A DNA stretch of 11,997 nt. Origin: Comamonadaceae bacterium (GTDB taxonomy: Bacteria > Pseudomonadota > Gammaproteobacteria > Burkholderiales > Burkholderiaceae). The stretch lies in assembly GCA_947374535.1 (NCBI GenBank), contig CANCCJ010000078.1:1-11997 (forward strand), in the 5' to 3' direction. Under the pieces are notes generated by a model. The model was not told the origin of the DNA. It worked only from the letters and a program-made list of their open reading frames with translations, and did no database searches. Shown one piece after another: positions 1 to 7,497 of the stretch (positions within the stretch are counted from its first letter, which is position 1; the number at the start of each line of letters is the position of its first letter). The position numbers and the translations under genes are program-made.

Positions 1-677
1 TACATGTTTGCCATTTTTTGGTCGGCCATCAAAATGCCAGGTGCTTTACCTGCCGCACGCACGGTGGCGATGCCTTCCAAAATGGTTTTCACCACTTCAG
101 GATGTGCAGGCTGGCCGCGGTAGCCCATCGAGGCAGACAAATCTGCGGGGCCAAAAAATACCCCGTCTACGCCATCGACAGACGCAATGGCTTCGAGGTT
201 CTGAACAGCCAAGGTGGTTTCAGCTTGCACGAGTAAACACATTTCGTCGTCGGCTTTTTTCAGGTAATCAGTCACTTGGTTCCAACGCGATGCACGGGCC
301 AACGCAGCCCCCACACCACGAATACCATGCGGTGGGTAGCGCATGGCTTTGACCATCAACGCCGCTTGCTCGGACGTGTCAATCATGGGTACCAATAAGG
401 TTTGTGCGCCTACATCCAAATACTGCTTGATCAACGCGACATCGCCTTGCACAGGGCGCACGACAGGGTGTACGGGATAGGGTGCTACTGCACGCAATTG
501 TTCGAGCACGGTGCGCACATCGTTGGGTGCGTGTTCGCCATCGAGGAGTAACCAATCAAAGCCACAGCCCGCTAGTGCTTCGGCCACATTGGCATCGGCC
601 AAGCCTACCCAAATTCCGATCTGCGATTCACCCGGTTGCAAAGCGGCTTTAAAGGTATTTTTAGAAATATTCATCAT
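1..677 (-). CDS. hpaI: 4-hydroxy-2-oxoheptane-1,7-dioate aldolase HpaI (3' end outside window)
   Basis: Class II (metal-dependent) pyruvate aldolase of the HpcH/HpaI family. It performs the last step of homoprotocatechuate degradation, splitting 4-hydroxy-2-oxoheptane-1,7-dioate into pyruvate and succinate semialdehyde in the cytoplasm. 225 codons are visible of about 265 usual for the family, so only the C-terminal end is missing; the open frame runs off the left edge. Counting from the first ATG, the key residues known from E. coli HpaI all appear with a constant offset of four: His49 in [11 protein letters not shown], Arg74 in VVRPVQGD, Glu153 in VQAETTL and Asp179 in [10 protein letters not shown]. 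The start lies in ATGATGA: the first ATG overlaps the TGA of the upstream gene by 4 nt, which suggests translational coupling, and the second ATG directly after it is equally possible. The upstream Shine-Dalgarno is weak. It is the eighth gene of the hpa operon. Confidence 0.95.
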   Translation of the reverse strand, partial: MMNISKNTFKAALQPGESQIGIWVGLADANVAEALAGCGFDWLLLDGEHAPNDVRTVLEQLRAVAPYPVHPVVRPVQGDVALIKQYLDVGAQTLLVPMIDTSEQAALMVKAMRYPPHGIRGVGAALARASRWNQVTDYLKKADDEMCLLVQAETTLAVQNLEAIASVDGVDGVFFGPADLSASMGYRGQPAHPEVVKTILEGIATVRAAGKAPGILMADQKMANM

Positions 678-1696
678 GAAATTTGTTCTTGTTTCAAAGG
701 GTAGAGTCCGCGGCTTTGTCCCATCAAACGCACCAGACCTAAAAGAGCATCTGTATTAGGTGTGGCAATGCCTAGATGTTGACCAATTTCTTGGACGGCA
801 CTCACAAGCACATCAATTTCCAAGGGGCGATTTGCCTCAACATCTTGCAACATGGAAGTTTTGAATACGCCAAGCTGGCGTGTGATGGCGTGACGCTCTT
901 GTGGCTCTTGATGAATCACGCAACCTATGTGATCTCCAATGGTTTGGGCTTCAAGCATGACAGCCGTGCAAAACCCACGTACAAGCGGATCGTCAAGGAT
1001 GCGGTCGCAAGTTGCACCTGTTAGCGCAGAGATAGGGTTCATCGTCATATTGCCCCAAAGCTTGTACCAAATATCTCTCTGGATACAGTCAGACACTGAA
1101 ACCGTCCAGCCAGATGCTTGCAACAGTTGAGTTAATGGATCCAGCTCTGTCGTGCGCTTGTTCTGCGGCAGCCCTATGATGATTTTGTTTCCTGCCACAT
1201 GTTTGACCATGCCGGGCTCAATCATGGTTGCACTTGCATGCAATACAGCGCCTACAACCTGACTAGAGGGGATGGATTTGGCAATCGTGCCTAAAGGATC
1301 GACAGAATGTAAGGTGAGCCCCTTGCATTCACCTCCGAATTCGTGAAAAAACCACCAAGGGACGCCATTCATAGCGACCAAGACTTTGGTGTGTGGACCT
1401 GATAAATCGTTCACGGCAGGTGCCACTTGTGCAAGCGATGGGCCTTTGACGGAAACAATCACTAAATCTTGTGCACCCAATTTTTTAGCGTCATTGGTGG
1501 CATTCACATCCACGACGAGCTCGGTTTCCTGCTGTACAACGCGCAATCCATTTTTCTGTAACGCTTGCAGCGTATCACCGCGTGCGATCATGGAGAGATT
1601 CACTGAGCGAGTAGGCAGGCTACCTAACCAACCAGCGAAAAGACTCCCGATTGCTCCAGCACCAACAATTGCAACTTTTGGATGTTCCAAGTTCAT
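674..1696 (-). CDS. Ketopantoate reductase (PanE/ApbA) family protein embedded in the hpa operon
   Basis: 340-residue NAD(P)H-dependent reductase of the 2-dehydropantoate 2-reductase family. The N-terminal Rossmann motif VGAGAIG covers residues 11-17. A conserved MNGVPWW segment lies near 109-115. The C-terminal helical domain contains [12 protein letters not shown] (about 210-221), whose Lys212 matches the family's catalytic lysine. The start is well supported by AGGAGGA four nt upstream of the ATG, the best ribosome-binding site in the operon. It lies 27 nt after hpaH and overlaps hpaI by 4 nt (ATGA), so it is clearly co-transcribed with them. The canonical homoprotocatechuate route has no such step. 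True PanE makes pantoate for coenzyme A, but the position suggests a catabolic or protective role, perhaps on a 4-hydroxy-2-oxo acid intermediate that chemically resembles ketopantoate. The family is certain; the substrate is unknown, so no symbol is given. Confidence 0.88.
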   Translation of the reverse strand: MNLEHPKVAIVGAGAIGSLFAGWLGSLPTRSVNLSMIARGDTLQALQKNGLRVVQQETELVVDVNATNDAKKLGAQDLVIVSVKGPSLAQVAPAVNDLSGPHTKVLVAMNGVPWWFFHEFGGECKGLTLHSVDPLGTIAKSIPSSQVVGAVLHASATMIEPGMVKHVAGNKIIIGLPQNKRTTELDPLTQLLQASGWTVSVSDCIQRDIWYKLWGNMTMNPISALTGATCDRILDDPLVRGFCTAVMLEAQTIGDHIGCVIHQEPQERHAITRQLGVFKTSMLQDVEANRPLEIDVLVSAVQEIGQHLGIATPNTDALLGLVRLMGQSRGLYPLKQEQIS

Positions 1697-1723
1697 TAGG
1701 TCCTCCTATGTTTTTCGCAACGC

Positions 1724-2545
1724 TCAAATGAAGCGAAATTGCAGATGCCCTAATGCGCCATAGTCCGCATCAAAAACATCGCCCGCTTTGGCAGGCACAG
1801 GCTTGGTAAACGAGCCGGCCAACACGATTTCGCCCGCTTTCAAATATTCATCCCATGGTGCGAGCTTGTTGGCCAACCAAGCAATGCCCACCGCAGGGTG
1901 GCCTTGCACACCCGCAGCCAATCCGGTTTCTTCGACCACGTTGTTCAAACGCAAAATCGCGCCGCACCAAGGCAAGTTGGTGGTGTGTGGATCCACGCGT
2001 TTGGCTCCCAACACGATGCCAGCGTTGGCGGCGTTATCGCTGATGGTGTCAAACACTTTGCGCATCACTTGGGTATGACGATCAAACTGCTCAATGCGCG
2101 AGTCAATAATTTCAATCGCAGGCGTCACGTACTCAGTGGCGTCGAGAACTTGCGCCACCGTCACGTTAGGGCCACGCAAATCTTTCTTCAAGATGAAGGC
2201 CAACTCCACTTCGACACGGGGTGCGATGAAGTTGCCCATGGGAATATCAAGCACTTGACCAGGCGTGCATTCGTAACGCATGAAGTCCAGCAAGGTACCG
2301 TAGTCGGGCTCGTCAATTTGACTGGCTTGCTGCATGGCGCGGCTGGTCAGGCCAATTTTGTGACCAATGACTTGATGACCTTCGGCATATTGCAGTTGCA
2401 TCCACGCACGGTTGATGCGGTAGCCGTCTTCGATGGTCATACCTGGAAAACGTTTGGAGAAGTGCTCAATTTGCACGCGTGTTTTTTCAGACTGATGCAG
2501 CTCTTGCGCCAGTGCTTGAATTTGAGCTTCGGTGAAAACAGACAT
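1724..2545 (-). CDS. hpaH: 2-oxohept-4-ene-1,7-dioate hydratase HpaH
   Basis: 273-residue cytoplasmic hydratase of the FAH-related hydratase/decarboxylase family (E. coli HpcG/HpaH is about 267). It adds water to 2-oxohept-4-ene-1,7-dioate to give 4-hydroxy-2-oxoheptane-1,7-dioate, the substrate of HpaI. Visible signatures are GHKIGLTS (61-68, conserved Lys63), DEPDYG (78-83), the metal-binding pair Glu112 and Glu114 in RVEVELAF, and Glu145 in PAIEIIDSR. The start ATG lies 3 nt after the hpaF stop, and [13 protein letters not shown] matches the expected N-terminus. The order hpaF-hpaH in one operon fits its place in the pathway. Close relatives act in catechol meta-cleavage (2-oxopent-4-enoate hydratase), but the neighbours make HpaH by far the best call. 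Confidence 0.95.
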   Translation of the reverse strand: MSVFTEAQIQALAQELHQSEKTRVQIEHFSKRFPGMTIEDGYRINRAWMQLQYAEGHQVIGHKIGLTSRAMQQASQIDEPDYGTLLDFMRYECTPGQVLDIPMGNFIAPRVEVELAFILKKDLRGPNVTVAQVLDATEYVTPAIEIIDSRIEQFDRHTQVMRKVFDTISDNAANAGIVLGAKRVDPHTTNLPWCGAILRLNNVVEETGLAAGVQGHPAVGIAWLANKLAPWDEYLKAGEIVLAGSFTKPVPAKAGDVFDADYGALGHLQFRFI

Positions 2546-2548
2546 GGT

Positions 2549-3004
2549 TCAGTTCTTTTGAAACAAGGGGTGAATATTGCTGTGCTTGGCATCAAACACT
2601 TCGGCTCCCACATCAATTTGCAGGGTGATGCCAATGTGGCGTTGCGCCATGACAGGGGCAAAAAACGCTTTCGTCACGTCGACCAAGGTTTGCCCTGCGC
2701 GCTGCTGCGTGGCTTCGCTTCGGCCTTTGCCCATGCGCACGTTGAGGTACACAAAGGCATAGTCGCCAGAGCCCCCGTGTGGGTTGGCCTCAAACTGTCC
2801 TGCCGCTTGGCCTGCTGCACCGCCATCGGCCACGGCATAGTGCGGCGCGGGATAGGCGAGCACGCGCGTGCCGCCTGTGGGGAACACTTGTTTGTCGGCT
2901 TCGTCTTTGACGGTCAACATGGCGTCGGCCAGTTGACGGCACAAGCGCGTCATGTTGACTTCGGCGTCGAGTTGGCCGGTATAAAGAATCACAAGATGGG
3001 GCAT
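2549..3004 (-). CDS. hpaF: 5-carboxymethyl-2-hydroxymuconate delta-isomerase HpaF
   Basis: Small tautomerase-superfamily enzyme that isomerises 5-carboxymethyl-2-hydroxymuconate, the product of HpaE, to the 2-oxo tautomer used by HpaG. The protein begins Met-Pro-His; after Met removal the N-terminal proline is the catalytic base of this family. DYAFVYLNVRMGKGRS (81-96) and the ending HSNIHPLFQKN closely match the E. coli HpcD pattern. It has 151 residues against about 126 in E. coli; the excess is mainly an Ala/Gly-rich stretch at about 61-80, just before DYAFVY. The ATG is 25 nt after the hpaD stop with only a weak GAGAA ribosome-binding site, and the gene ends 3 nt before hpaH. The larger plus-strand reading frame opposite it is a shadow. 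Confidence 0.92.
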   Translation of the reverse strand: MPHLVILYTGQLDAEVNMTRLCRQLADAMLTVKDEADKQVFPTGGTRVLAYPAPHYAVADGGAAGQAAGQFEANPHGGSGDYAFVYLNVRMGKGRSEATQQRAGQTLVDVTKAFFAPVMAQRHIGITLQIDVGAEVFDAKHSNIHPLFQKN

Positions 3005-3029
3005 GCTGTTCTCACAAAGATCTCAAACA

Positions 3030-3956
3030 TCACAAACGTGAACTGATGGCGGTGTAGCCGTCAGCACTGCTGGCCACTGCTTTGGGCACATGGGCACCGT
3101 CTTGCGGTGTTACATCAAAAATGGCATTGAGCTGACCTGTGCCGCTCGCGCCGAAGTAAGGCGTCACGAGGTCTGCACCACCGTCATAGGCCGTCCATCC
3201 GAGCGCCCCCATTAACATGGCCGTGTCGTGCATGAACCCTTCGCCGTGGCCTTTGCTAGCGTATTCAGGCAGCATCTCGCAAAAGGCTTTCCATTCGCGG
3301 TTGTGCCACATTTGAAGCACTTGCTTATCGAGCTGTTCAAGAAAGGGGCTCCAAATTTTGTGCGCAAACTCTGGCGCCAAACCGTTTTGTGCAAAACGAT
3401 GGCTGAGTGAACCACTGGCCAGAAACGCCACTTTGCCGTTGTAGTGTTTTTCAACCGCCTCACGGAAGGCCCAGCCCAGACGGGCGCTGTCGTTCAGGTA
3501 GTGCACCATGCACAGGGCGGAAACCGACACCACCTTGAAGTGCTGGTCTTCGTTCATATAGCGCAACGGCACCAGCGTGCCGTACTCGGGGCCGAGGGTG
3601 GTGTTGTCGTGCGCCAGCGTTTCCACGCCCTGCTCGTTGGCAACCTTGGCGAGCAGATGGCCCAGCTCGGGGTTGCCTGGCGCCTCGAATGCCATGTGGT
3701 TAATAAAGTGGGGCAACTCGTTGCTGGTGTAGTTGCCTTTGAAATGTGGCGCGCAGTTGATGTGGTAATTCGCATTCACCAGCCAGTGCGTATCAAACAC
3801 CACCAACGTGTCCACCCCCAGTTCGCGACAGCGACGACTAATTTCCTTGTGGCCATCGATGGCGCTCTGGCGTGTACCAAAGCGCGGGCCTGGCTGCTCG
3901 CTCAGGTACATGCTGGGTACGTGGGTGATTTTGGCGGCTAATGCGAGTTGGCCCAT
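3030..3956 (-). CDS. hpaD: 3,4-dihydroxyphenylacetate 2,3-dioxygenase HpaD
   Basis: 308-residue type II (LigB-class) extradiol ring-cleavage dioxygenase. It opens homoprotocatechuate to 5-carboxymethyl-2-hydroxymuconate semialdehyde, using Fe(II) and O2. By analogy with LigB, the metal ligands are His12 in KITHVPSMY, His56 in FDTHW and Glu238 in HGEGFMHD; His185 in SGSLSHRF is the likely acid/base and His115 in LAHDNTTLGPEYG is also conserved. The open frame extends 57 codons upstream, but that part lies inside hpaE. The start chosen is MGQLALAAKITHVP, 2 nt after the hpaE stop, which matches where the family begins. It is slightly longer than E. coli HpaD (about 283), with extra residues at the C-terminus. 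It is unrelated to the vicinal-oxygen-chelate type I extradiol enzymes also seen for this substrate in other bacteria. Confidence 0.95.
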   Translation of the reverse strand: MGQLALAAKITHVPSMYLSEQPGPRFGTRQSAIDGHKEISRRCRELGVDTLVVFDTHWLVNANYHINCAPHFKGNYTSNELPHFINHMAFEAPGNPELGHLLAKVANEQGVETLAHDNTTLGPEYGTLVPLRYMNEDQHFKVVSVSALCMVHYLNDSARLGWAFREAVEKHYNGKVAFLASGSLSHRFAQNGLAPEFAHKIWSPFLEQLDKQVLQMWHNREWKAFCEMLPEYASKGHGEGFMHDTAMLMGALGWTAYDGGADLVTPYFGASGTGQLNAIFDVTPQDGAHVPKAVASSADGYTAISSRL

Positions 3957-3958
3957 GA

Positions 3959-5416
3959 TCAAACTCCCCAGTGTGGAATGTGGTGACTGCCCATCGACAC
4001 AGCCACGTTCTTGGGTTCGCAAAACACTTCGTAGCTCCATGTACCGCCTTCGCGGCCTGTACCGCTGGCCTTGGTGCCGCCAAAAGGTTGACGCAAATCG
4101 CGCACGTTTTGGCTGTTCACAAAACACATCCCCGCTTCAACGGCGGCAGCCACACGGTGCGCTTTGCCAATGTTTTCGGTCCACACATAGCTGGACAAAC
4201 CGTATTCAATGTCGTTGGCTTGGCGAATGGCATCGGCTTCGTCTGTGAAGGGAATCAAACACGCCACAGGGCCAAAAATTTCTTCTTGCGCAATGCGCAT
4301 GCGGTTGTCCACATCGGCAAACACAGTGGGCCGAACAAAATTTCCTTTTTGCAAATGTGCGGGCAACTCGGGTGCATCCAACCCACCGCACAAAATTGAA
4401 GCGCCCTCTTTCGCGCCCAACTCGATATAGCTGCGTACCTTGGCCAAATGACCTTGGCTGATCATGGGACCAATGATGGTTTTATCGTCCAAGGGATCGC
4501 CCACCACGATACGCTTCGCACGCTCGGCAAATTTCGCAGCGAAATCTGCATAAATGCTTTTCTGAACCAAGATACGGCTGCCCGCTGTACAGCGCTCACC
4601 GTTGTTACTGAAGATCATGAACACAGCAGCATCCAAAGCGCGATCGAGATCAGCATCCTCAAAAATCACAAACGGTGATTTGCCACCGAGTTCCATACTG
4701 AACTTTTTCAGACCCGCAGCTTGCACAATGCGATTGCCCGTCACGGTGGACCCCGTAAAAGAAATGGCACGCACATCGCGGTGCGCACAGAGCGGCTCGC
4801 CAGCCTCTTTGCCATAACCATGAACGACGTTCAGCACACCTGCGGGCACACCGGCCTCAAGTGCCAGCTCTCCCAAGCGTGCCGCAGTCAAAGGCGACAA
4901 CTCGCTCATTTTCAGCACAGCCGTGTTGCCAAACGCTAAGCAAGGTGCGACTTTCCAAGTGGACGTCATGAACGGCACGTTCCAAGGTGAAATCAGGGCG
5001 CACACACCGACGGGGTGAAACAAGGTGTAGTTCAAATGCGTGGGTGTTGGGTAAGTATGCCCATCCACACGCGTACACATTTCAGCGAAGTAGTAAAAGT
5101 TATCGGCAGCACGCGGCACCAACTGCTTGCCTGTTTGGCTGATGGTTTGCCCCGTATCTTTGGTTTCGGTTTGTGCGATCTCGGGCACATGCTTGGCAAT
5201 CAAGTCACCCAGATTGCGCATGATTTTCGCGCGTTCGGTCGTGGGGCGTGCAGCCCAGGCTGGAAATGCATCTTTGGCCGCTTGCACGGCAGCATTGACT
5301 TCCACGGAGGTGCCACTGGCGACTTCAGCCAAGACATCTTGTGTCGCTGGGTTCACAGTCTCAAAGTACTGGTTGGCGCTGACGGCTTTGCCGTTAATCA
5401 AGTGTTCGATACGCAT
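3959..5416 (-). CDS. hpaE: 5-carboxymethyl-2-hydroxymuconate semialdehyde dehydrogenase HpaE
   Basis: 485-residue NAD-dependent aldehyde dehydrogenase (E. coli HpaE 488). It oxidises the ring-cleavage product of HpaD to 5-carboxymethyl-2-hydroxymuconate. ALDH signatures are in order: SPWNVPF (143-149, catalytic Asn146), the cofactor motif FTGSTVTG (220-227), MELGGKSP with general base Glu242, and NNGERCTAG with nucleophile Cys276. The C-terminus HHIPHWGV is typical of HpaE. The open frame extends 42 codons further upstream, but into hpaG2. The start MRIEHLINGK is chosen because AGGAGA lies four nt before it and because it matches the family N-terminus. It lies 22 nt after hpaG2 and 2 nt before hpaD. 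The specific substrate assignment rests on the operon plus the HpaE-like ends; the ALDH family itself is certain. Confidence 0.95.
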   Translation of the reverse strand: MRIEHLINGKAVSANQYFETVNPATQDVLAEVASGTSVEVNAAVQAAKDAFPAWAARPTTERAKIMRNLGDLIAKHVPEIAQTETKDTGQTISQTGKQLVPRAADNFYYFAEMCTRVDGHTYPTPTHLNYTLFHPVGVCALISPWNVPFMTSTWKVAPCLAFGNTAVLKMSELSPLTAARLGELALEAGVPAGVLNVVHGYGKEAGEPLCAHRDVRAISFTGSTVTGNRIVQAAGLKKFSMELGGKSPFVIFEDADLDRALDAAVFMIFSNNGERCTAGSRILVQKSIYADFAAKFAERAKRIVVGDPLDDKTIIGPMISQGHLAKVRSYIELGAKEGASILCGGLDAPELPAHLQKGNFVRPTVFADVDNRMRIAQEEIFGPVACLIPFTDEADAIRQANDIEYGLSSYVWTENIGKAHRVAAAVEAGMCFVNSQNVRDLRQPFGGTKASGTGREGGTWSYEVFCEPKNVAVSMGSHHIPHWGV

Positions 5417-5438
5417 TTGCTCTCCTACATTCAAAAAA

Positions 5439-6206
5439 TTAACGGCCAAACGTGGCATCAGCCATGATGGTGTTGACCAACCGACCGATGCCATCGATCT
5501 CAGTGACCACTTCATCGCCAACGTTGACGTTGACAACGCCATCCGGCGTTCCCGTCAAGATCACGTCCCCTGGGTTGAGTGTCATGAAGCCGCTCAGATA
5601 TTCAATCAAGGCAGGAATATCAGAAATCAAATCAGCGGTGTTGCCTTTTTGCGTGACCACACCGTTCACCCAAGTGCGCAGTGACAAGGCATGCGGGTCA
5701 GCCACATCTGCGGCATCCACGAACCAAGGACCCAACACCGTGCCACCATCGCGGTTTTTCACGCGCAGATTCGGCCTGTAATAGTTTTCCAAGTAATCGC
5801 GAATCGCATAGTCATTGGCGACGGTGTAGCCTGCTACATATGGCATGGCATCTTCGCGTTTGACATTTTTTGCGGTGCGCCCAATCACTACCGCCAGCTC
5901 GCACTCGTAGTGCATAAAGGCAACGCCTTCAGGGCGACGGGTTTGCGCACGATGACCAATCAAAGAGCTGCGACCTTTAAGAAAAGCCAGGGGCTCGTCT
6001 TTGGCGGTGACTGTCAACTCTTTGGAGAGTTCTTTCACATGGTCTGCATAGTTCAACCCCAGAGCGATGATGGTGCCCACCTCAAAAGGGGGCAACCAAA
6101 CCACAGCATCTTCAGAAACCACGCGGCCATCGGCCAACTTCAACCCTGCAGGGTGTTCGTAGGCTTCATGAATGGCACCGCCATAAGCGACTTGAGCGCG
6201 CTTCAT
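5439..6206 (-). CDS. hpaG2: HpaG C-terminal-type subunit (5-oxopent-3-ene-1,2,5-tricarboxylate decarboxylase / HHDD isomerase)
   Basis: 255-residue fumarylacetoacetase-fold enzyme matching the C-terminal half of bifunctional HpaG/HpcE (about 429 residues in E. coli). With HpaG1 it decarboxylates 5-oxopent-3-ene-1,2,5-tricarboxylate and isomerises the product toward the HpaH substrate. The metal-binding signature is visible: HYECELAVVIG with Glu101 and Glu103, then Asp132 in VANDYAIRDY. LTGTPDGV near the C-terminus is another family hallmark. The ATG overlaps the hpaG1 stop by 4 nt (ATGA), so the two halves should be made in similar amounts. This half carries the metal site and so is probably the catalytically essential subunit. 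Confidence 0.92.
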   Translation of the reverse strand: MKRAQVAYGGAIHEAYEHPAGLKLADGRVVSEDAVVWLPPFEVGTIIALGLNYADHVKELSKELTVTAKDEPLAFLKGRSSLIGHRAQTRRPEGVAFMHYECELAVVIGRTAKNVKREDAMPYVAGYTVANDYAIRDYLENYYRPNLRVKNRDGGTVLGPWFVDAADVADPHALSLRTWVNGVVTQKGNTADLISDIPALIEYLSGFMTLNPGDVILTGTPDGVVNVNVGDEVVTEIDGIGRLVNTIMADATFGR

Positions 6207-6868
6207 ACCAACTCCTCCGACACCAAGGTATTTTCAAGTTGCCCCACGCCATCTACCGTGATGGTCACGCGTTGACCGGCATGGGCGAGCGGGGAATGGG
6301 CAGACACCCCAATGCTGAGGACATCGCCCGGATGCAAGGTCATGAACTCCGTGACATCGGCCAACAACTGAGCCACCGATCGAATGCGACCACCCGTATC
6401 CGTTTGTTGCACCACCACACCATCAATTACCACCGTCACAGCAAGTGCATCAGGGTTGGCAACAGCCGCACGCGGCACAAAGGCGCCCATTGGGCAAAAA
6501 CCATCTCGGCATTTGAAGCGCATGGAGGGGCGATAAAACGAGTCATGCGGCACGCTGATGTCGTTCAACACCACATAACCCGCGACGTGGTTCAATGCAT
6601 CCGCAACGCTCACGTTAGAAGCCACGCGGCCGATGACCAGCCCCAACGTCGCGCCCATTTGCAGCTCGGGCGCATCCGATGGCACAAGCACCGAGTCACC
6701 ACTTTGGGCCCACGTATTGCGCGGTTTGATATACAAAATTGGCGCTTTTGGCGGCGCCTTGTAGGGCGCCACATTCACTTGATCACCCAAAGCCATCAAG
6801 GCTTCGCGATGGTTCAACAATGTGCCGTACACAGTCCCACTCAAGGGCATTTGGAAAATATTCGACAT
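6203..6868 (-). CDS. hpaG1: HpaG N-terminal-type subunit (isomerase/decarboxylase)
   Basis: 221-residue fumarylacetoacetase-fold protein equivalent to the N-terminal half of HpaG/HpcE; first gene of the operon. GYVVLNDISVPHDSFYRPSM and FMTLHPGDVLSIG show the fold. At the position of the metal-ligand pair seen in HpaG2 (ECE) it has GAT (residues 72-74), so it probably lacks the metal site, as the family's first half seems to. The open frame starts 19 codons upstream (ATG at 6925), but that codon lies within the promoter spacer, upstream of the predicted transcription start near 6905. MSNIFQMPLSGTVYG, preceded by AAAGAG with six nt spacing, fits the family start. Confidence 0.9.
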   Translation of the reverse strand: MSNIFQMPLSGTVYGTLLNHREALMALGDQVNVAPYKAPPKAPILYIKPRNTWAQSGDSVLVPSDAPELQMGATLGLVIGRVASNVSVADALNHVAGYVVLNDISVPHDSFYRPSMRFKCRDGFCPMGAFVPRAAVANPDALAVTVVIDGVVVQQTDTGGRIRSVAQLLADVTEFMTLHPGDVLSIGVSAHSPLAHAGQRVTITVDGVGQLENTLVSEELV

Positions 6869-6894
6869 CGTCAACTCTTTGAAGTCACACATAT

Positions 6895-6912
6895 TTGCTA
6901 ACATGTGCGCAA
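6895..6912. promoter_or_regulatory. Candidate HpaR operator A, over the hpaG1 transcription start
   Basis: An 18-bp pseudo-palindrome TTGC-TA-ACATGT-GC-GCAA, with 14 of 18 positions symmetric, centred between 6903 and 6904. This is the size and symmetry of a MarR-dimer site. It covers the predicted start point of the hpa operon and touches the -10 box, so a bound repressor would block initiation. Part of it (CTAACATGTG) is repeated in inverted orientation at 6923-6932 with 9 of 10 matches. Binding by HpaR is inferred from position. Confidence 0.55.
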
Positions 6913-6940
6913 TTAGAACGCTCACTTGTTAGTAAGTCAA
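6912..6940 (-). promoter_or_regulatory. Sigma-70 promoter of the hpa operon
   Basis: Read on the minus strand, TTGACT (6940-6935) is followed by exactly 17 nt and then TCTAAT (6917-6912). This is one mismatch from consensus in each hexamer. Transcription should start near 6905, giving a leader of roughly 37 nt before the hpaG1 ATG. The two pseudo-palindromes described below overlap it, as expected for a promoter repressed by HpaR. Seen directly in sequence; activity is inferred. Confidence 0.7.
6924..6937. promoter_or_regulatory. Candidate HpaR operator B, in the -35/spacer of the hpa promoter
   Basis: A weaker pseudo-palindrome ACTT-GT-TA-GT-AAGT (10 of 14 positions symmetric), centred between 6930 and 6931 and 27 bp from the centre of site A. 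It overlaps the -35 hexamer. The overlapping 10-mer CACTTGTTAG (6923-6932) is an inverted copy of CTAACATGTG in site A. Two sites at this spacing would allow cooperative binding; I recall that E. coli HpaR also uses two operators in the hpaR-hpaG region. Confidence 0.4.
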
Positions 6941-7004
6941 TCCATCTTGGATGAACTTTCATGGGTGTTATCCCTAGTTCGCTCACCCTCCTATCCTCAG
7001 CCCC

Positions 7005-7014
7005 CCGAATTCGG
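7005..7014. repeat. Perfect 10-bp palindrome in the hpaR leader
   Basis: CCGAATTCGG is a perfect palindrome 33 nt before the hpaR ATG. It might be a regulatory site for hpaR, but it bears no clear likeness to sites A and B and could be chance. The rest of 6941-7047 holds no convincing hpaR promoter and no good ribosome-binding site. Confidence 0.2.
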
Positions 7015-7047
7015 TACAGTTCAACCGCTCAACCTTGATGTAAACCT

Positions 7048-7497
7048 ATGAAAAGTCCGCTTCGGCACAAGAACTTGCCCCACCTCTTGCTTCAATCGAG
7101 GGAAGCCTTGATGAGCCGTTTTCGCCCTGTGCTGAATCAGCATGGCGTGACCGAGCAACAGTGGCGAATTCTGCGTGTGCTGCTGGATGAAGATGGACTG
7201 GAGCCGCGTCAGTTGTGCGAACGTTGCTTGATTTCAAGCCCCAGCATTGCCGGGGTTCTGATGCGCATGGAAGAGGCTGGGTTGATCAAACGTGAACGCA
7301 TGGAGCACGATCAGCGTCGCGTGAAAGTGACCGTCACTGCAGCCACAAAAAAGCTGGGCAAAAGCATCGCCCCCATCATTGAGCGCGAATACCTAGAGCT
7401 TGAAAAAAAAGTGGGCGTTAAGCAGTTGCAACAGGTGTATGACACCCTAGATACCTTGCTGCAAAACCTCGATAACCACGAAGAAAAAGGCGATTAA
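7048..7497 (+). CDS. hpaR: MarR-family repressor of the homoprotocatechuate operon HpaR
   Basis: 149-residue winged helix-turn-helix regulator of the MarR family, HpaR type. Family members repress the hpa meta-cleavage operon and are released by hydroxyphenylacetates such as 3,4-dihydroxyphenylacetate (known for E. coli HpaR). The match is strong around SREALMSRFRPVLNQHG and VTEQQWRILRVL (about 34-45), with the recognition region SSPSIAGVLMRMEEAGLI (63-80) and the wing around EHDQRRVKVTVT (86-97). Dimerisation helices follow from about 100 to the end. The ATG at 7048 is kept because family members begin just before the SREA segment, although no Shine-Dalgarno is visible. It is divergent from hpaG1 across 179 nt that contain the operon promoter and two candidate operators. 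Its stop lies 3 nt from the end of the convergent iclR-type gene. Confidence 0.92.
   Translation: MKSPLRHKNLPHLLLQSREALMSRFRPVLNQHGVTEQQWRILRVLLDEDGLEPRQLCERCLISSPSIAGVLMRMEEAGLIKRERMEHDQRRVKVTVTAATKKLGKSIAPIIEREYLELEKKVGVKQLQQVYDTLDTLLQNLDNHEEKGD

Noticed and set aside
1898..3046. 382-codon plus-strand open frame opposite hpaH and hpaF
   Set aside because: It lies antisense to two well-recognised enzymes, its translation is rich in His, Arg and Val without any family signature, and no ribosome-binding site supports it. It is a mirror frame of coding sequence.
3957..4127. 57-codon N-terminal extension of hpaD
   Set aside because: The extension lies wholly within the hpaE coding end, has no family match, and the internal MGQLALAAKITH start fits the LigB-type family and the 2-nt intergenic spacing.
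5417..5542. 42-codon N-terminal extension of hpaE
   Set aside because: It overlaps the end of hpaG2 and lacks similarity to aldehyde dehydrogenases; the internal ATG has a good Shine-Dalgarno and the expected N-terminus.
6869..6925. Start of hpaG1 at ATG 6925
   Set aside because: This ATG lies in the promoter spacer, upstream of the predicted transcription start, and the added residues do not resemble the family.
6947..6976. Possible hpaR promoter beginning TTGGAT
   Set aside because: No acceptable -10 hexamer occurs at 16-18 nt spacing; the match is no better than chance.
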